From assembly GCA_902616145.1 (NCBI GenBank), contig CACMRM010000003.1:1-64000 (forward strand): a DNA stretch of 64,000 bases, given 5' to 3'. The notes beneath the pieces are model-generated. The model was given only the letters and a program-made list of their open reading frames with translations, had not been told where the DNA came from and ran no database searches. The position numbers were made by a program, and so were the translations under genes. This stretch comes from an uncultured Pelagibacteraceae bacterium. Its GTDB lineage: Bacteria; Pseudomonadota; Alphaproteobacteria; Pelagibacterales; Pelagibacteraceae. This document shows, piece after piece, positions 15,446 through 26,799 of the stretch (position 1 is its first letter; every line of letters starts with the position of its first letter).

Positions 15446-15853
15446 ATGTCATTTGCTATAATTGAAACAGGTGGGAAGCAGTATAAAGTATCTGCAAGTA
15501 AAATATTAGAAATTGAAAAACTTAACATCAAAGTTGGTGAAACTATTAAATTTAACAATGTTTTACTTTTAAACGATGACAAAACTACAGAAGTTGGAAG
15601 TCCAAAAGTTGAAGGAGCTACAGTAGAAGCTAAACTTTTAGATAATGTTAAAGATCGAACTGTGCTGGTTTTTCATAAAAGAAGAAGAAAACACTCGAGA
15701 AAAAAAAATGGCCACAGGCAACGACATTCAAAGATACAGATAGTCAAAATTTTAGCTAAAGGTGGTAAAGTTATTGATGAAGCAAAATTAGTTGAAAAAA
15801 AGAAGGTTGTAAAAGAACATAAAAAAGTTGTAAAAAAAGATTTAAATAAATAG
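15446..15853 (+). CDS. rplU: 50S ribosomal protein L21 with basic C-terminal tail
   Basis: 135 aa. The core begins FAIIETGGKQYKVS, the L21 signature, and runs through the RNA-binding HKRRRKHSRKKNGHRQRHSK segment (about 73-92) typical of the family. Most bacterial L21 proteins end near residue 103; here a tail of roughly 30 residues dominated by K, V and E follows (LVEKKKVVKEHKKVVKK). L21 binds 23S rRNA. It is followed by rpmA after 8 bp, the universal pairing. Confidence 0.97.
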   Translation: MSFAIIETGGKQYKVSASKILEIEKLNIKVGETIKFNNVLLLNDDKTTEVGSPKVEGATVEAKLLDNVKDRTVLVFHKRRRKHSRKKNGHRQRHSKIQIVKILAKGGKVIDEAKLVEKKKVVKEHKKVVKKDLNK

Positions 15854-15861
15854 GAAACTAA

Positions 15862-16116
15862 ATGGCAACGAAAAAAGCAGGCGGATCATCTAGGAATGGA
15901 AGAGACAGTAAAGGAAGACGTCTTGGTGTAAAAACGTTCGGTGATCAACTTGTTATACCAGGAAATATAATTGTAAGACAAAGAGGGACTAGAATTCACC
16001 CAGGTGATAACGTGGGCATGGGTAAAGACCACTCAATCTTTTCTTTAATCAAAGGAAAAGTTAAATATAAAAAATCAAAGTTGAACAGAACTTTTGTTTC
16101 TGTAATTCCCAATTAA
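15862..16116 (+). CDS. rpmA: 50S ribosomal protein L27
   Basis: 84 aa, normal size. The N-terminus reads [23 protein letters not shown], the conserved flexible arm that reaches the peptidyl transferase centre. It is followed by [25 protein letters not shown]. There is no N-terminal cleavage extension as found in Firmicutes. It is co-transcribed with rplU and followed by obgE after a 40-bp gap containing a perfect hairpin. Confidence 0.98.
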   Translation: MATKKAGGSSRNGRDSKGRRLGVKTFGDQLVIPGNIIVRQRGTRIHPGDNVGMGKDHSIFSLIKGKVKYKKSKLNRTFVSVIPN

Positions 16117-16120
16117 ATCT

Positions 16121-16146
16121 ATATAAATAACTAAAGTTATTTATAT
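16121..16146 (+). repeat. Perfect AT-only inverted repeat between rpmA and obgE
   Basis: ATATAAATAAC (16121-16131), loop TAAA, GTTATTTATAT (16136-16146): an 11-bp perfect stem almost filling the 40-bp gap. It lacks a T-tract and has one G-C pair, so it may be a weak processing/termination stem rather than a classical terminator. The obgE ATG starts 10 bases later. Confidence 0.6.
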
Positions 16147-16156
16147 TATACCTATA

Positions 16157-17140
16157 ATGAAATTTTTGGATCAAGCTAAGATATATATTAAAGCAGGCAA
16201 CGGAGGCTCTGGATCAGCAAGTTTCCGTAGAGAGAAATTTATTGAGTTTGGTGGGCCAGATGGAGGTGATGGAGGTGATGGCGGCTCAATAATTTTTCAG
16301 TCAGATAGAAATCTAAATACTCTTATTGACTTTAGGTACGCCCAACATTTTAAGGCACAGTTTGGAGAACCTGGAAGCAAAAGAAATAAAACCGGAGCTA
16401 AAGGTCAAGATTTAATTTTAAAAGTTCCAGTGGGAACTCAAATTTATGAAGAAGACAATAATACTTTAATTTATGATTTTATAAAAAATAAAGAAAGATA
16501 TTTAGTTGCTCATGGAGGAAAAGGAGGAATGGGAAATGTGAGATTTAAAAGTTCAACTAATAGAGCTCCAAGAAAAAAAACTAGCGGAAAGCTTGGTGAA
16601 GAATTCTGGGTTTGGTTACAATTGAAAGTAATAGCTGATATTGGAATTATAGGAAAACCTAATGCTGGCAAATCTAGTTTACTTGCGGCATTAACAAGAG
16701 CAAAGCCGAAAATAGCTAATTATCCTTTCACAACGATTAACCCTAATTTAGGAGTCACATACTACGATAGAAAGGAGATTACTTTAGCAGATATACCTGG
16801 GCTAGTTGAAGGGGCGCATAAAGGTATCGGTTTAGGAGATAAATTTTTAAGGCATATTGAAAGATGTAAAGTCTTATTACATTTGATTGATTTGAGTGAA
16901 GATAACCTTGTGAAAACATACAAACAAATTAATAATGAGCTTTATTCATATGATAAAAACCTGACGAAAAAAAAAGAAATTATTTTTTTTAATAAATCTG
17001 ATTTATTTAATGATGAAGAAATAAAAAAAAAATTATATGATTTTAAAAATAAAATAAAAACTAAATATGAAATTATCTCTGTTTTTTCTAAAAAAGACTT
17101 ACAAAAAATTAAAAAACTATTGATTAAATATGCTTATTGA
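16157..17140 (+). CDS. obgE: Obg-family GTPase (ribosome assembly)
   Basis: Essential GTPase that acts on 50S assembly and stress control; 327 aa. The glycine-rich Obg fold spans residues 1-158 (GNGGSGSASFRREK, GGPDGGDGGDGG). The G domain follows with P-loop GKPNAGKSSLL (about 165-175), TTINPNLG (G2), DIPGLVEGA (G3, about 211-219) and NKSD (G4, about 278). No C-terminal OCT or acidic extension is present. The last 11 bp overlap proB. The obgE-proB-proA-nadD-rsfS order is typical for alphaproteobacteria. Confidence 0.97.
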   Translation: MKFLDQAKIYIKAGNGGSGSASFRREKFIEFGGPDGGDGGDGGSIIFQSDRNLNTLIDFRYAQHFKAQFGEPGSKRNKTGAKGQDLILKVPVGTQIYEEDNNTLIYDFIKNKERYLVAHGGKGGMGNVRFKSSTNRAPRKKTSGKLGEEFWVWLQLKVIADIGIIGKPNAGKSSLLAALTRAKPKIANYPFTTINPNLGVTYYDRKEITLADIPGLVEGAHKGIGLGDKFLRHIERCKVLLHLIDLSEDNLVKTYKQINNELYSYDKNLTKKKEIIFFNKSDLFNDEEIKKKLYDFKNKIKTKYEIISVFSKKDLQKIKKLLIKYAY

Positions 17141-18215
17141 TAATTCAAAAAAGATAGTGATAAAGTTAGGCTCTTCTACCGTTGTAGATCAAAGAGGAAA
17201 CTTTAAAAAGAAATGGGTAGCTTCTTTAATAAGAGATATAAAAAAATATAATTCTGGAAAGAATTTTGTAATCGTTTCCTCTGGGGCTATTGCATTGGGG
17301 CAAAAATATCTTAAAATTAAAAAAAAGAAAATTAAATTAGAAATGAGCCAAGCTATCGCTGCTATAGGTCAAATTCATTTAGCGGGAGAATTTCAAAAAC
17401 TTTTAGATAAGTTCAAAGTAAAGACTGGGCAAATATTAATAAGTCCTGATGACACTGAGCAAAGAAGACGATCACTAAATATAAGAAGAACTTTTGAAAA
17501 TCTCTTCAAATTAAAAGCAATACCTATAGTAAATGAAAATGATACTACGGCTACTTCTGAAATAAAATATGGGGATAATGATAGACTTGCTGCAAGAGTG
17601 GCTCAAATAATTGGAGCTGATACTTTAATTATCTTTTCTGATGTGGATGGATTATTTGATAGATCCAATAAAATTGTAAAATCAGTGTCTAGAGTTGATG
17701 ATAAAATATATTCTATGGTAAGAAATGAAAAAAATCTTCTTGGATCTGGTGGTATTTCAACGAAAATAGATGCCGCAAAAATTTGTATTAATTCAGGATG
17801 CCATATGTTTATTGCAAATGGTAATAAAAATAATCCTCTTAGAAGACTGGTAAAAAATAAAATTTTTACCCATTTCATTCCAAAAATTTCAAGTTTAGAT
17901 GCAAGAAAAAAATGGATAATAAGTTCTTTAAATTCATCGGGTATAATATGTGTTGATTCTGGTGCTGCAAAAGCATTATCAAACGGTAAAAGTTTACTTG
18001 CTGCTGGAATTACTAAAGTAAAAGGATCCTTTGAAAAAGGAGAAAATGTTTTGATAATTGATCATAATGAAAATCATTTAGCCCGAGGGCTTGCATCTTT
18101 TAATTCAATTGAAATAAACAAAATTAAAGGTAAACAAAGTAAAGAAATTGAAAAAATTTTGGGGTATCTTAGTAAGTCTGAAATTATTCATAAAGATGAT
18201 ATGGTAAAACTATAA
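17130..18215 (+). CDS. proB: Glutamate 5-kinase with PUA domain
   Basis: First step of proline synthesis, phosphorylating the gamma-carboxyl of glutamate. 361 aa: amino-acid-kinase domain about 1-255 (VIKLGSSTVVD at the N-terminus, NENDTTATSEIKYGDNDRLAARVA about 137-158, IIFSDVDGLFD about 168-178) and a PUA domain about 275-361 (CVDSGAAKAL, SLLAAGITKVKG). It overlaps obgE by 11 bp and is immediately followed by proA. Feedback control by proline is a family property, not visible here. Confidence 0.97.
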   Translation: MLIDNSKKIVIKLGSSTVVDQRGNFKKKWVASLIRDIKKYNSGKNFVIVSSGAIALGQKYLKIKKKKIKLEMSQAIAAIGQIHLAGEFQKLLDKFKVKTGQILISPDDTEQRRRSLNIRRTFENLFKLKAIPIVNENDTTATSEIKYGDNDRLAARVAQIIGADTLIIFSDVDGLFDRSNKIVKSVSRVDDKIYSMVRNEKNLLGSGGISTKIDAAKICINSGCHMFIANGNKNNPLRRLVKNKIFTHFIPKISSLDARKKWIISSLNSSGIICVDSGAAKALSNGKSLLAAGITKVKGSFEKGENVLIIDHNENHLARGLASFNSIEINKIKGKQSKEIEKILGYLSKSEIIHKDDMVKL

Positions 18216-19457
18216 ATGATTTATTTAGAAAACATTGGTAAAAATGCAAAAAATGCTTTTGAAGATCTTAAGGATGTAAAACACGACAAAATTAAAAAAG
18301 TTTTAAACGACTACAGTAGAGCAATTCTCAACAACAAAAGAAAAATTATTAGAGAAAACTTAAAAGACGTTAAAAATACAAAACGTAAAAATCTTGTTGA
18401 TAGGCTTGTGCTTAATGAAAAAAGAATAGAAGGCATAAGGTTTTCTATTAATGAAATTTCAAAATTTAAAAACCCTAATGGCAGAATTCTAGAACAGTGG
18501 TCTAGACCAAATAAGTTAAAGATTAAGAAAGTCTCAACTCCTATTGGAGTAATAGGGGTTATTTATGAAAGCAGACCAAATGTTACTGCAGATGTTGCCT
18601 CTTTAAGTTTAAAATCCGGGAATTGTTGTATTTTGAGGGGTGGATCTGAGTCGATAAATTCTAATAAGATTTTAGCTAATCTTTTTAGAGCCGCTCTTCA
18701 AAAAAATAAAATTAATAAAAATTGTGTTCAATTCATTGAAAAAAAAGACAGGAAAATCGTAGACAATTTATTATCAAAAATGAGTAGATATATAGATGTA
18801 ATTGTACCGAGAGGGGGCAAGGGATTAGTTACTAAAGTTCAAAAATTTTCTAATGTTCATGTGATAGGTCATTTAGAAGGTTTATGCCACATTTATGTAG
18901 ATAAAAGTTCAAATTTAAATATGGCAAAAAAAATTATTATAAATGCAAAAATGAGAAGAACGAGTATTTGCGGAGCAGTTGAAACCCTGTTAATAGAGGA
19001 AAAAGCCTTAAATTCTCATGCTGTAGAAATTATTGAGTCGTTAAAAGAATCTGGTTGTGAAGTGAGAGTAGATAAGAAAATTAATACTTTATTTAAAAAA
19101 AAATTAAAATTGGCTAACCATAAAGATTGGAAAACTGAGTATTTAGATGCAATCATTTCAGTTAAGGCTGTAAAAAATGTGCATGAAGGTGTCCAACATA
19201 TTTTGAAATATGGAACTATGCATACTGACAGTATAATTACAAACAATTCTAAAAATGCTAAAATATTTTTAGATGGAGTAAATAGTTCAATAGCTATGCA
19301 TAATGTTTCGACTCAATTTGCAGACGGTGGCGAATTTGGGTTTGGAGGTGAAATAGGAATTTCAACTAATAAGCTTCCACCTAGAGGGCCAGTTGGAATA
19401 AATCAATTAACGTCCTACAAATATGTTGTAAGCGGTAATGGTATCATTAGAAAATAA
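18216..19457 (+). CDS. proA: Gamma-glutamyl phosphate reductase
   Basis: NADPH-dependent reduction of glutamyl-5-phosphate to the semialdehyde, second step of proline synthesis; 413 aa. Aldehyde-dehydrogenase fold: IGVIYESRPNVTADVASL (about 112-129), the Gly-rich IVPRGGKGLV and the catalytic Cys in TSICGAVETLL (about 252). FADGGEFGFGGEIGIST is near the C-terminus. The start directly follows the proB stop, so the kinase-reductase pair is translationally coupled, matching their physical complex in other bacteria. Confidence 0.97.
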   Translation: MIYLENIGKNAKNAFEDLKDVKHDKIKKVLNDYSRAILNNKRKIIRENLKDVKNTKRKNLVDRLVLNEKRIEGIRFSINEISKFKNPNGRILEQWSRPNKLKIKKVSTPIGVIGVIYESRPNVTADVASLSLKSGNCCILRGGSESINSNKILANLFRAALQKNKINKNCVQFIEKKDRKIVDNLLSKMSRYIDVIVPRGGKGLVTKVQKFSNVHVIGHLEGLCHIYVDKSSNLNMAKKIIINAKMRRTSICGAVETLLIEEKALNSHAVEIIESLKESGCEVRVDKKINTLFKKKLKLANHKDWKTEYLDAIISVKAVKNVHEGVQHILKYGTMHTDSIITNNSKNAKIFLDGVNSSIAMHNVSTQFADGGEFGFGGEIGISTNKLPPRGPVGINQLTSYKYVVSGNGIIRK

Positions 19458-19460
19458 TTA

Positions 19461-19994
19461 ATGCAAAAATATCAAATAAAAAAAATTGGTATTTTGGGTG
19501 GTAGCTTCGATCCTGCTCACACTGGACATCTTAAAATTTCAAAAATTGCAATTAAAAAGGTAAAGTTAAAAAAAGTTTATTGGGTTGTAACAAAAAAAAA
19601 TCCGTTCAAAAAAAAACATTTATTTTCTCTAAAAAAAAGACTGTCACTTGCAAAATCAGTAGTAAAAAGTTTTCAAAATATTCAGGTTTTATACTTAGAT
19701 GATATTATAAAGTCTTCAAGATCTATTGAAATAATTAAATACTTTTATGAAAAGAAGAAACTTAAAAATATTTATTTTATCATAGGATCGGATATCCTAT
19801 TGGAACTTCATAAATGGAAAAGTTGGAAAAAAATAGTAAAATTGACAAAATTAATAGTTTTTTCTCGTCAAGGATATGATAGAAATAGTTATAAATCTAT
19901 TGTGGCTAAATTTTTAAAAAAAAGTAACATTATATTCATTAAAAACAAACCAATTAATATTTCTTCTTCCAAAATTAGGAATAAAATAAATTAA
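19461..19994 (+). CDS. nadD: Nicotinate-nucleotide adenylyltransferase
   Basis: Converts nicotinate mononucleotide and ATP to deamido-NAD+. 177 aa, nucleotidyltransferase alpha/beta phosphodiesterase fold. The N-terminal GGSFDPAHTGHL (about 13-24) carries the HxGH motif. NPFKKKHLF and the C-terminal INISSSKIRNKI (the ISSTxIR motif) complete the active site. FIIGSDILLELHKWKSW is the substrate-binding loop. It begins 3 bp after proA and its stop shares bases with the rsfS start. It is shorter than E. coli NadD (213 aa). Confidence 0.95.
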   Translation: MQKYQIKKIGILGGSFDPAHTGHLKISKIAIKKVKLKKVYWVVTKKNPFKKKHLFSLKKRLSLAKSVVKSFQNIQVLYLDDIIKSSRSIEIIKYFYEKKKLKNIYFIIGSDILLELHKWKSWKKIVKLTKLIVFSRQGYDRNSYKSIVAKFLKKSNIIFIKNKPINISSSKIRNKIN

Positions 19995-20341
19995 TGGATA
20001 TTTTTAAAATTAAAGAAAATATTGAAAAAATACTTGATAATAACAAAGCTCAAAATATTACCTCAATAAATCTTAAAAATAAGACTTATATTGCGGATTA
20101 TATGATTATCGCATCTGGAACTTCTTCAAGACATATTCAGGCGCTTTCGGAAATTTTAGTGGCTGAGTTGAAGGTTTTGGGTTTAAATAATTGTAGAATT
20201 GAAGGAAGAGAGAGTAGTGATTGGAAATTAGTAGATACTCAAGATATTATTGTTCATATTTTTCATCCAGAAAAAAGAGAGTTTTATGATTTAGAAAAAA
20301 TGTGGTCTGAAGAAATACCCAAAGAGAAAGCGATGATATGA
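19994..20341 (+). CDS. rsfS: Ribosomal silencing factor RsfS
   Basis: Binds L14 and blocks 30S-50S joining in nutrient stress; 115 aa. Family motifs are DYMIIASGTSSRHIQALSE (about 35-53), GRESSDWKLVDTQDIIVHIF (about 76-95) and a final REFYDLEKMW. Almost all alphaproteobacteria have rlmH directly after rsfS; here ctpA follows with a 4-bp overlap and rlmH is absent from this site. Confidence 0.96.
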   Translation: MDIFKIKENIEKILDNNKAQNITSINLKNKTYIADYMIIASGTSSRHIQALSEILVAELKVLGLNNCRIEGRESSDWKLVDTQDIIVHIFHPEKREFYDLEKMWSEEIPKEKAMI

Positions 20342-21471
20342 AAAAAATTATAATTTATATTATTCTTTTATATTTACCCTCATCTATAGTTTTTTCAAAA
20401 AATGACCTCTATGAAAAGATTGATACATTTGGAGAAGTATTAGAAAATATTAAGAAAGAGTATGTAGATGAAGTCAATCAAACGGATATTATGGACTCTG
20501 CTATCAATGGAGTTCTTCAGTCTTTAGATCCATATTCTGCCTATATGAGCCCTGAGCTTTTTAAAGAAATGCAAACTGATACTAAAGGTGAATTTGGAGG
20601 CCTAGGTATAGAGATAGGTATGGAGGCTGGAGTTGTAAAAGTTATTTCACCTATAGACGACACTCCTGCTTCTAGAGCGGGAATTAAAGCCGGGGATTAC
20701 ATAGTAAAAATAGGACAAGAACAAGTTCAAGGTAAATCCTTGCTTGAAGCTGTCAAATTAATGCGTGGACCAGTTGGAACTTCAATCGATCTTACAGTTA
20801 GACGTAAAAATGTAAAAAAACCCCTAGAATTTAAAATTATGAGAAAGATTATTGAAGTACAGTCAGTTAGTTCAAGAGTTTTAGGGAAGAAAAAAAATTT
20901 AGGGTATATAAGATTGAAATCATTTAATGAAAATAGTGACAAACAATTCTTAAAAGCAGTAAAAAAATTTGAAAAAAAACCAAAAATAAAAGGCTATGTT
21001 CTTGATCTAAGAAATAATCCCGGCGGATTACTTACTCAAGCAATCAATATTACTGACTTTTTTTTAGAGGATGGTGAAATAGTTTCAACAAAAGGTAGAA
21101 AAATATCAGAAACAAGAAAATTTTTTGCTAGAAGTGGAGATGAAGTTAAAGGAAAACCAATAGTAGTTTTGATTAACAACGGTTCAGCCTCTGCTTCTGA
21201 AATATTTGCTGGTGCTCTTAAAGATCATAAACGAGCAATAATTTTAGGAGAAAGTTCTTACGGCAAAGGATCAGTTCAGTCAATTATTCCTCTCAGAAAC
21301 GGTGGTGGTATGAGACTTACTATTTCAAAATATTATTTACCCTCAGGAAAATCGATTTCTGAAGTAGGAGTAACACCTGATATATTAGTTGAAGAAACGG
21401 GGGAAAATTTTATTATAAATTCATCAAGTGACAATCAATTAAATTACGCGATAAAACTTTTTAACTCTTAA
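20338..21471 (+). CDS. ctpA: S41-family carboxy-terminal processing protease
   Basis: Periplasmic serine protease, 377 aa. Signal peptide covers residues 1-20 (IIIYIILLYLPSSIVFS). A PDZ domain lies at about 80-165 (GGLGIEIGMEAG, PASRAGIKAGDYIVKI). The S41 catalytic domain has the Ser in NGSASASEIFAG (about 281-292) and the Lys in SSYGKGSVQSI (about 310). LDLRNNPGGLL is the conserved strand before the active site. The family trims or degrades envelope proteins. It overlaps rsfS by 4 bp. Confidence 0.95.
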   Translation: MKKIIIYIILLYLPSSIVFSKNDLYEKIDTFGEVLENIKKEYVDEVNQTDIMDSAINGVLQSLDPYSAYMSPELFKEMQTDTKGEFGGLGIEIGMEAGVVKVISPIDDTPASRAGIKAGDYIVKIGQEQVQGKSLLEAVKLMRGPVGTSIDLTVRRKNVKKPLEFKIMRKIIEVQSVSSRVLGKKKNLGYIRLKSFNENSDKQFLKAVKKFEKKPKIKGYVLDLRNNPGGLLTQAINITDFFLEDGEIVSTKGRKISETRKFFARSGDEVKGKPIVVLINNGSASASEIFAGALKDHKRAIILGESSYGKGSVQSIIPLRNGGGMRLTISKYYLPSGKSISEVGVTPDILVEETGENFIINSSSDNQLNYAIKLFNS

Positions 21472-21481
21472 TAAATAGATT

Positions 21482-21952
21482 ATGGATAAAAATAAACTTC
21501 CTATGCGTTCAGGAGTAGGAGTAGTAGTTTTAAATAACGAAAATAAAGTATTTGTTGGTAAAAGAAAAGATAATCCCGTAGATAAATGGCAGATGCCACA
21601 AGGAGGTGTCGATGAAGGTGAAAATTACCAATCAGCTATGAGAAGAGAACTTTTTGAAGAGACAAGTATTATGAATGTTAAAGTTATAAAGGAAATTGAG
21701 GGATTTTTTGAATACGAGCTTCCAGACGACTTAATAGGTATTATTTGGAAGGGAAAATATCGAGGTCAAAAGCAAAAATGGTTTATAACGAGATACTTAG
21801 GTCATGACAGAGAAATTAACCTAAAAACTAAACATCCTGAATTTATACAGTGGAAGTGGATTGCTCCAGAGAAACTCCCAGATGTTATTGTGGATTTCAA
21901 AAAGAAAATATATATTCAACTTTTAAAAGAAATTAAAAAATTTATTGATTGA
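21482..21952 (+). CDS. rppH: RNA pyrophosphohydrolase (Nudix)
   Basis: Removes pyrophosphate from triphosphorylated mRNA 5' ends, starting RNase E-dependent decay; 156 aa. The Nudix box G-x5-E-x7-REUxEExGU is present as GGVDEGENYQSAMRRELFEET (about 40-61; the box then reads SI rather than GU). DKWQMPQGG precedes it and QKWFITRYLG follows, as in RppH/NudH. It lies at the end of the plus-strand block; its last 11 bp overlap the convergent atpC. Confidence 0.93.
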   Translation: MDKNKLPMRSGVGVVVLNNENKVFVGKRKDNPVDKWQMPQGGVDEGENYQSAMRRELFEETSIMNVKVIKEIEGFFEYELPDDLIGIIWKGKYRGQKQKWFITRYLGHDREINLKTKHPEFIQWKWIAPEKLPDVIVDFKKKIYIQLLKEIKKFID

Positions 21953-22330
21953 TACTTTTTAAAGTATCGATTTTATACGATAACAAATATTTCTCTTTAT
22001 CATTTAATGTATTATCGTTAATTTTTTTTTCTGCATCCTGCAAAAGAGTATTTAAAAAATCTTTGTTAATTTCTTGTAATTTTTTCGCAGAAGAAGTTAG
22101 TATTAGTAAAGAATTATTTTTAAATTCAACTGTGCCTTCTTCTACAAAAAAATTTGTTTCAATAGCTTCTTTTATTTTAATCAGTCCTGGTCTTAAAAAT
22201 GTAATTAAGGATATATGGTCTCGTAAAATTCCCATTTCGCCTTCAAATGAGGGAATCATTACTTCTTTTGCTTCTGCGTTTAAAATTGACTTTTCTGGCG
22301 ATATTATCTCAACTGTAAAATTTTCAGACA

Positions 22331-22331
<1 letters not shown>
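21942..22331 (-). CDS. atpC: ATP synthase epsilon subunit (F1)
   Basis: 129 aa, central-stalk regulatory subunit. The N-terminal beta-sandwich begins FTVEIISPEKSILNAEAKEVMIPSFEGEMGIL, with DHISLITFLRPGLIKI as the conserved strand. The C-terminal helical hairpin is short and Lys/Asn rich. Last gene of atpHAGDC. Its start overlaps the atpD stop by 1 base. Confidence 0.95.
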
Positions 22332-24629
<2,298 letters not shown>

Positions 24630-24630
<1 letters not shown>

Positions 24631-26159
24631 TATTTATTTCCTTTTTTATAGTCTTCAATCATCTCCGAAAGAAGTTTTTCATTATTCTCATCTAATTTTC
24701 CTGAAGATTGTATCTCATCAATAATTTTTGGTTTTTCAGATTTTATTTTATCTAGAATATCTTTTTCAAATTTTTTAATTTTATTCAAATCTACATCGTC
24801 TAAATAACCTTTTACTCCTGTAAATACAGAAATTACTTGTTCAGCAACTGTCATGGGAGAATATTGATCTTGTTTTAAAAGTTCAGTTAGTTTAGCTCCT
24901 CGATTAAGTAATTGCTGAGTTGAAGCGTCTAAATCTGAACCAAACTGAGCGAATGCAGCCATTTCTCTGTACTGGGCTAATTCCAACTTTATCGAACCTG
25001 CAACTTTTTTCATTGCTTTAGTTTGAGCTGCAGAACCTACTCTTGAAACTGATAAACCGACGTTAACTGCTGGACGTATCCCCTGATTAAATAATTCAGT
25101 TTCTAAAAAAATCTGTCCGTCAGTTATAGAGATTACATTAGTTGGTATATAGGCCGAAACATCACCTGCTTGAGTTTCAATTATAGGTAAAGCTGTCAAA
25201 GATCCACCACCACTTTTGTTATTCAACTTTGCTGCTCTTTCTAATAACCTGCTATGTAGATAAAATACATCACCAGGATAGGCCTCTCTTCCTGGAGGTC
25301 TTCTTAATAATAAAGACATCTGCCTATAGGCGACAGCTTGTTTTGACAAATCATCATAAACAATTAAAGAGTGCATTCCATTATCCCTAAAATATTCACC
25401 AATAGTACAACCGGTATATGGGGCTAAAAATTGCAAAGGAGCAGAGTCAGAAGCTGTAGCAGCAACTATGGTAGTGTACTTGAGCGCTCCAGCCTCTTCT
25501 AAGGTTTTTGTGATTTGAGCAACAGTTGATCGCTTCTGACCGATAGCGACATAAACACAGTACAATTTTTTCTTTTCATCTGAGGACTCATTAATTTTTT
25601 TTTGATTAATAATTGCATCAATTGCTACAGCTGTTTTCCCTGTTTGCCTATCACCAATTATAAGCTCTCTTTGACCCCTTCCTATTGGTATAAGTGAGTC
25701 TATTGATTTAAGACCAGTTTGCATTGGTTCATTTACAGATTGTCTTGGTATTATGCCTGGCGCTTTTACTTCAACTCTTTTTCTATTTTTAACTTTAAGC
25801 GCTCCTTTTCCGTCTATTGGGTTTCCTAATCCATCAACAACTCTGCCTAATAGTTCTTTTCCTACTGGGACATCCACAATCGCTTTAGTTCTTTTTATAG
25901 TATCACCCTCTTTAATATTTCTATCATCTCCAAATATAACAACGCCTACATTGTCATTTTCAAGATTAAGTGCCATACCTTTTGATCCATCCTCAAATTC
26001 AACCATTTCTCCTGCTTGCACGTTGTCCAGTCCAAAAACCCGAGCAATTCCATCTCCCACAGACAAAACTTTGCCTATCTCTGAAACTTGAGCTTTTTCT
26101 CCAAAATTTTTAATTTGGTCTTTTAGTAGCTTAGTTACTTCGGATGGATTTATAGTCAT
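24630..26159 (-). CDS. atpA: ATP synthase alpha subunit (F1)
   Basis: Non-catalytic nucleotide-binding F1 subunit, 509 aa. Walker A GDRQTGKT (about 169-176), [37 protein letters not shown], and [22 protein letters not shown] with the arginine finger are all present. Full length and intact. One base separates it from atpH. Confidence 0.99.
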
Positions 26160-26160
26160 T

Positions 26161-26718
26161 TTAATTTTCTAACATTAGTTGTTTATATTTATTAAGTTTA
26201 CTTTTAATTGAAGTATCGATCATAAAACTTCCTAGTTGAAGTTTTAACCCCCCAATAAGTTCTTTATCTACTTTATAGTCAAATTTTAAAACTAAACCCA
26301 TTATATTTGAAAGATCTTTACTAATATTTTCTAATTCAGTTTGAGATAATTCTTTTGATGAAATTAATGAAGCTTTTATCTCACCTCTTTTTTTTGAACA
26401 GATATTTAAAAAAGCTTCTAAAATTTTTTTGACAAAAAATATTCTTCTTTTCTCAATTAAAAGTAAAAAGAAATTTTTGAGGTTTTTAGAGAAAACTAAT
26501 TTTTCGGATATTAGATTTACTACTTGAATTTGCTGACTTATACTTTGAGTAGGGTTTTTTATAAAATTTCTTAGGTCTTGACTTGAGTCAATTAAAGATT
26601 GAAAGTTTTTGACATCACTCTCTACTTTATCTAACTCATTAGACTCGTAAGAGACCTCAAATAGTGCGCGCGAGTATCTTTCCGAAGTTTCTGTCGAGAA
26701 AGATTTGTTTGTGCTCAT
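26161..26718 (-). CDS. atpH: ATP synthase delta subunit (F1/OSCP)
   Basis: 185 aa, peripheral-stalk connector between F1 and the b subunits. An N-terminal helical bundle ([21 protein letters not shown]) and a C-terminal domain ending [33 protein letters not shown] (the GG-x4-G-x3-DxS signature) match OSCP/delta. It is the first gene of the F1 operon. The 81-bp gap upstream separates it from priA and holds a 16-bp palindrome. Confidence 0.95.
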   Translation of the reverse strand: MSTNKSFSTETSERYSRALFEVSYESNELDKVESDVKNFQSLIDSSQDLRNFIKNPTQSISQQIQVVNLISEKLVFSKNLKNFFLLLIEKRRIFFVKKILEAFLNICSKKRGEIKASLISSKELSQTELENISKDLSNIMGLVLKFDYKVDKELIGGLKLQLGSFMIDTSIKSKLNKYKQLMLEN

Positions 26719-26771
26719 TTTTATTGTAAGATATTTTTGTGAAATTATGCAGAGGTCGTACCATAAGAAAA

Positions 26772-26787
26772 TAACTTGATCAAGTTA
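26772..26787. repeat. 16-bp perfect palindrome upstream of the F1 operon
   Basis: TAACTTGATCAAGTTA, with no central spacer, lies 53 bp before the atpH ATG and 12 bp after the priA stop. As DNA it resembles a dimeric-regulator site. As RNA it would make only a loop-poor hairpin. No clear -10 hexamer was found between it and atpH. Confidence 0.5.
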
Positions 26788-26799
26788 CCAATTTTGAGC

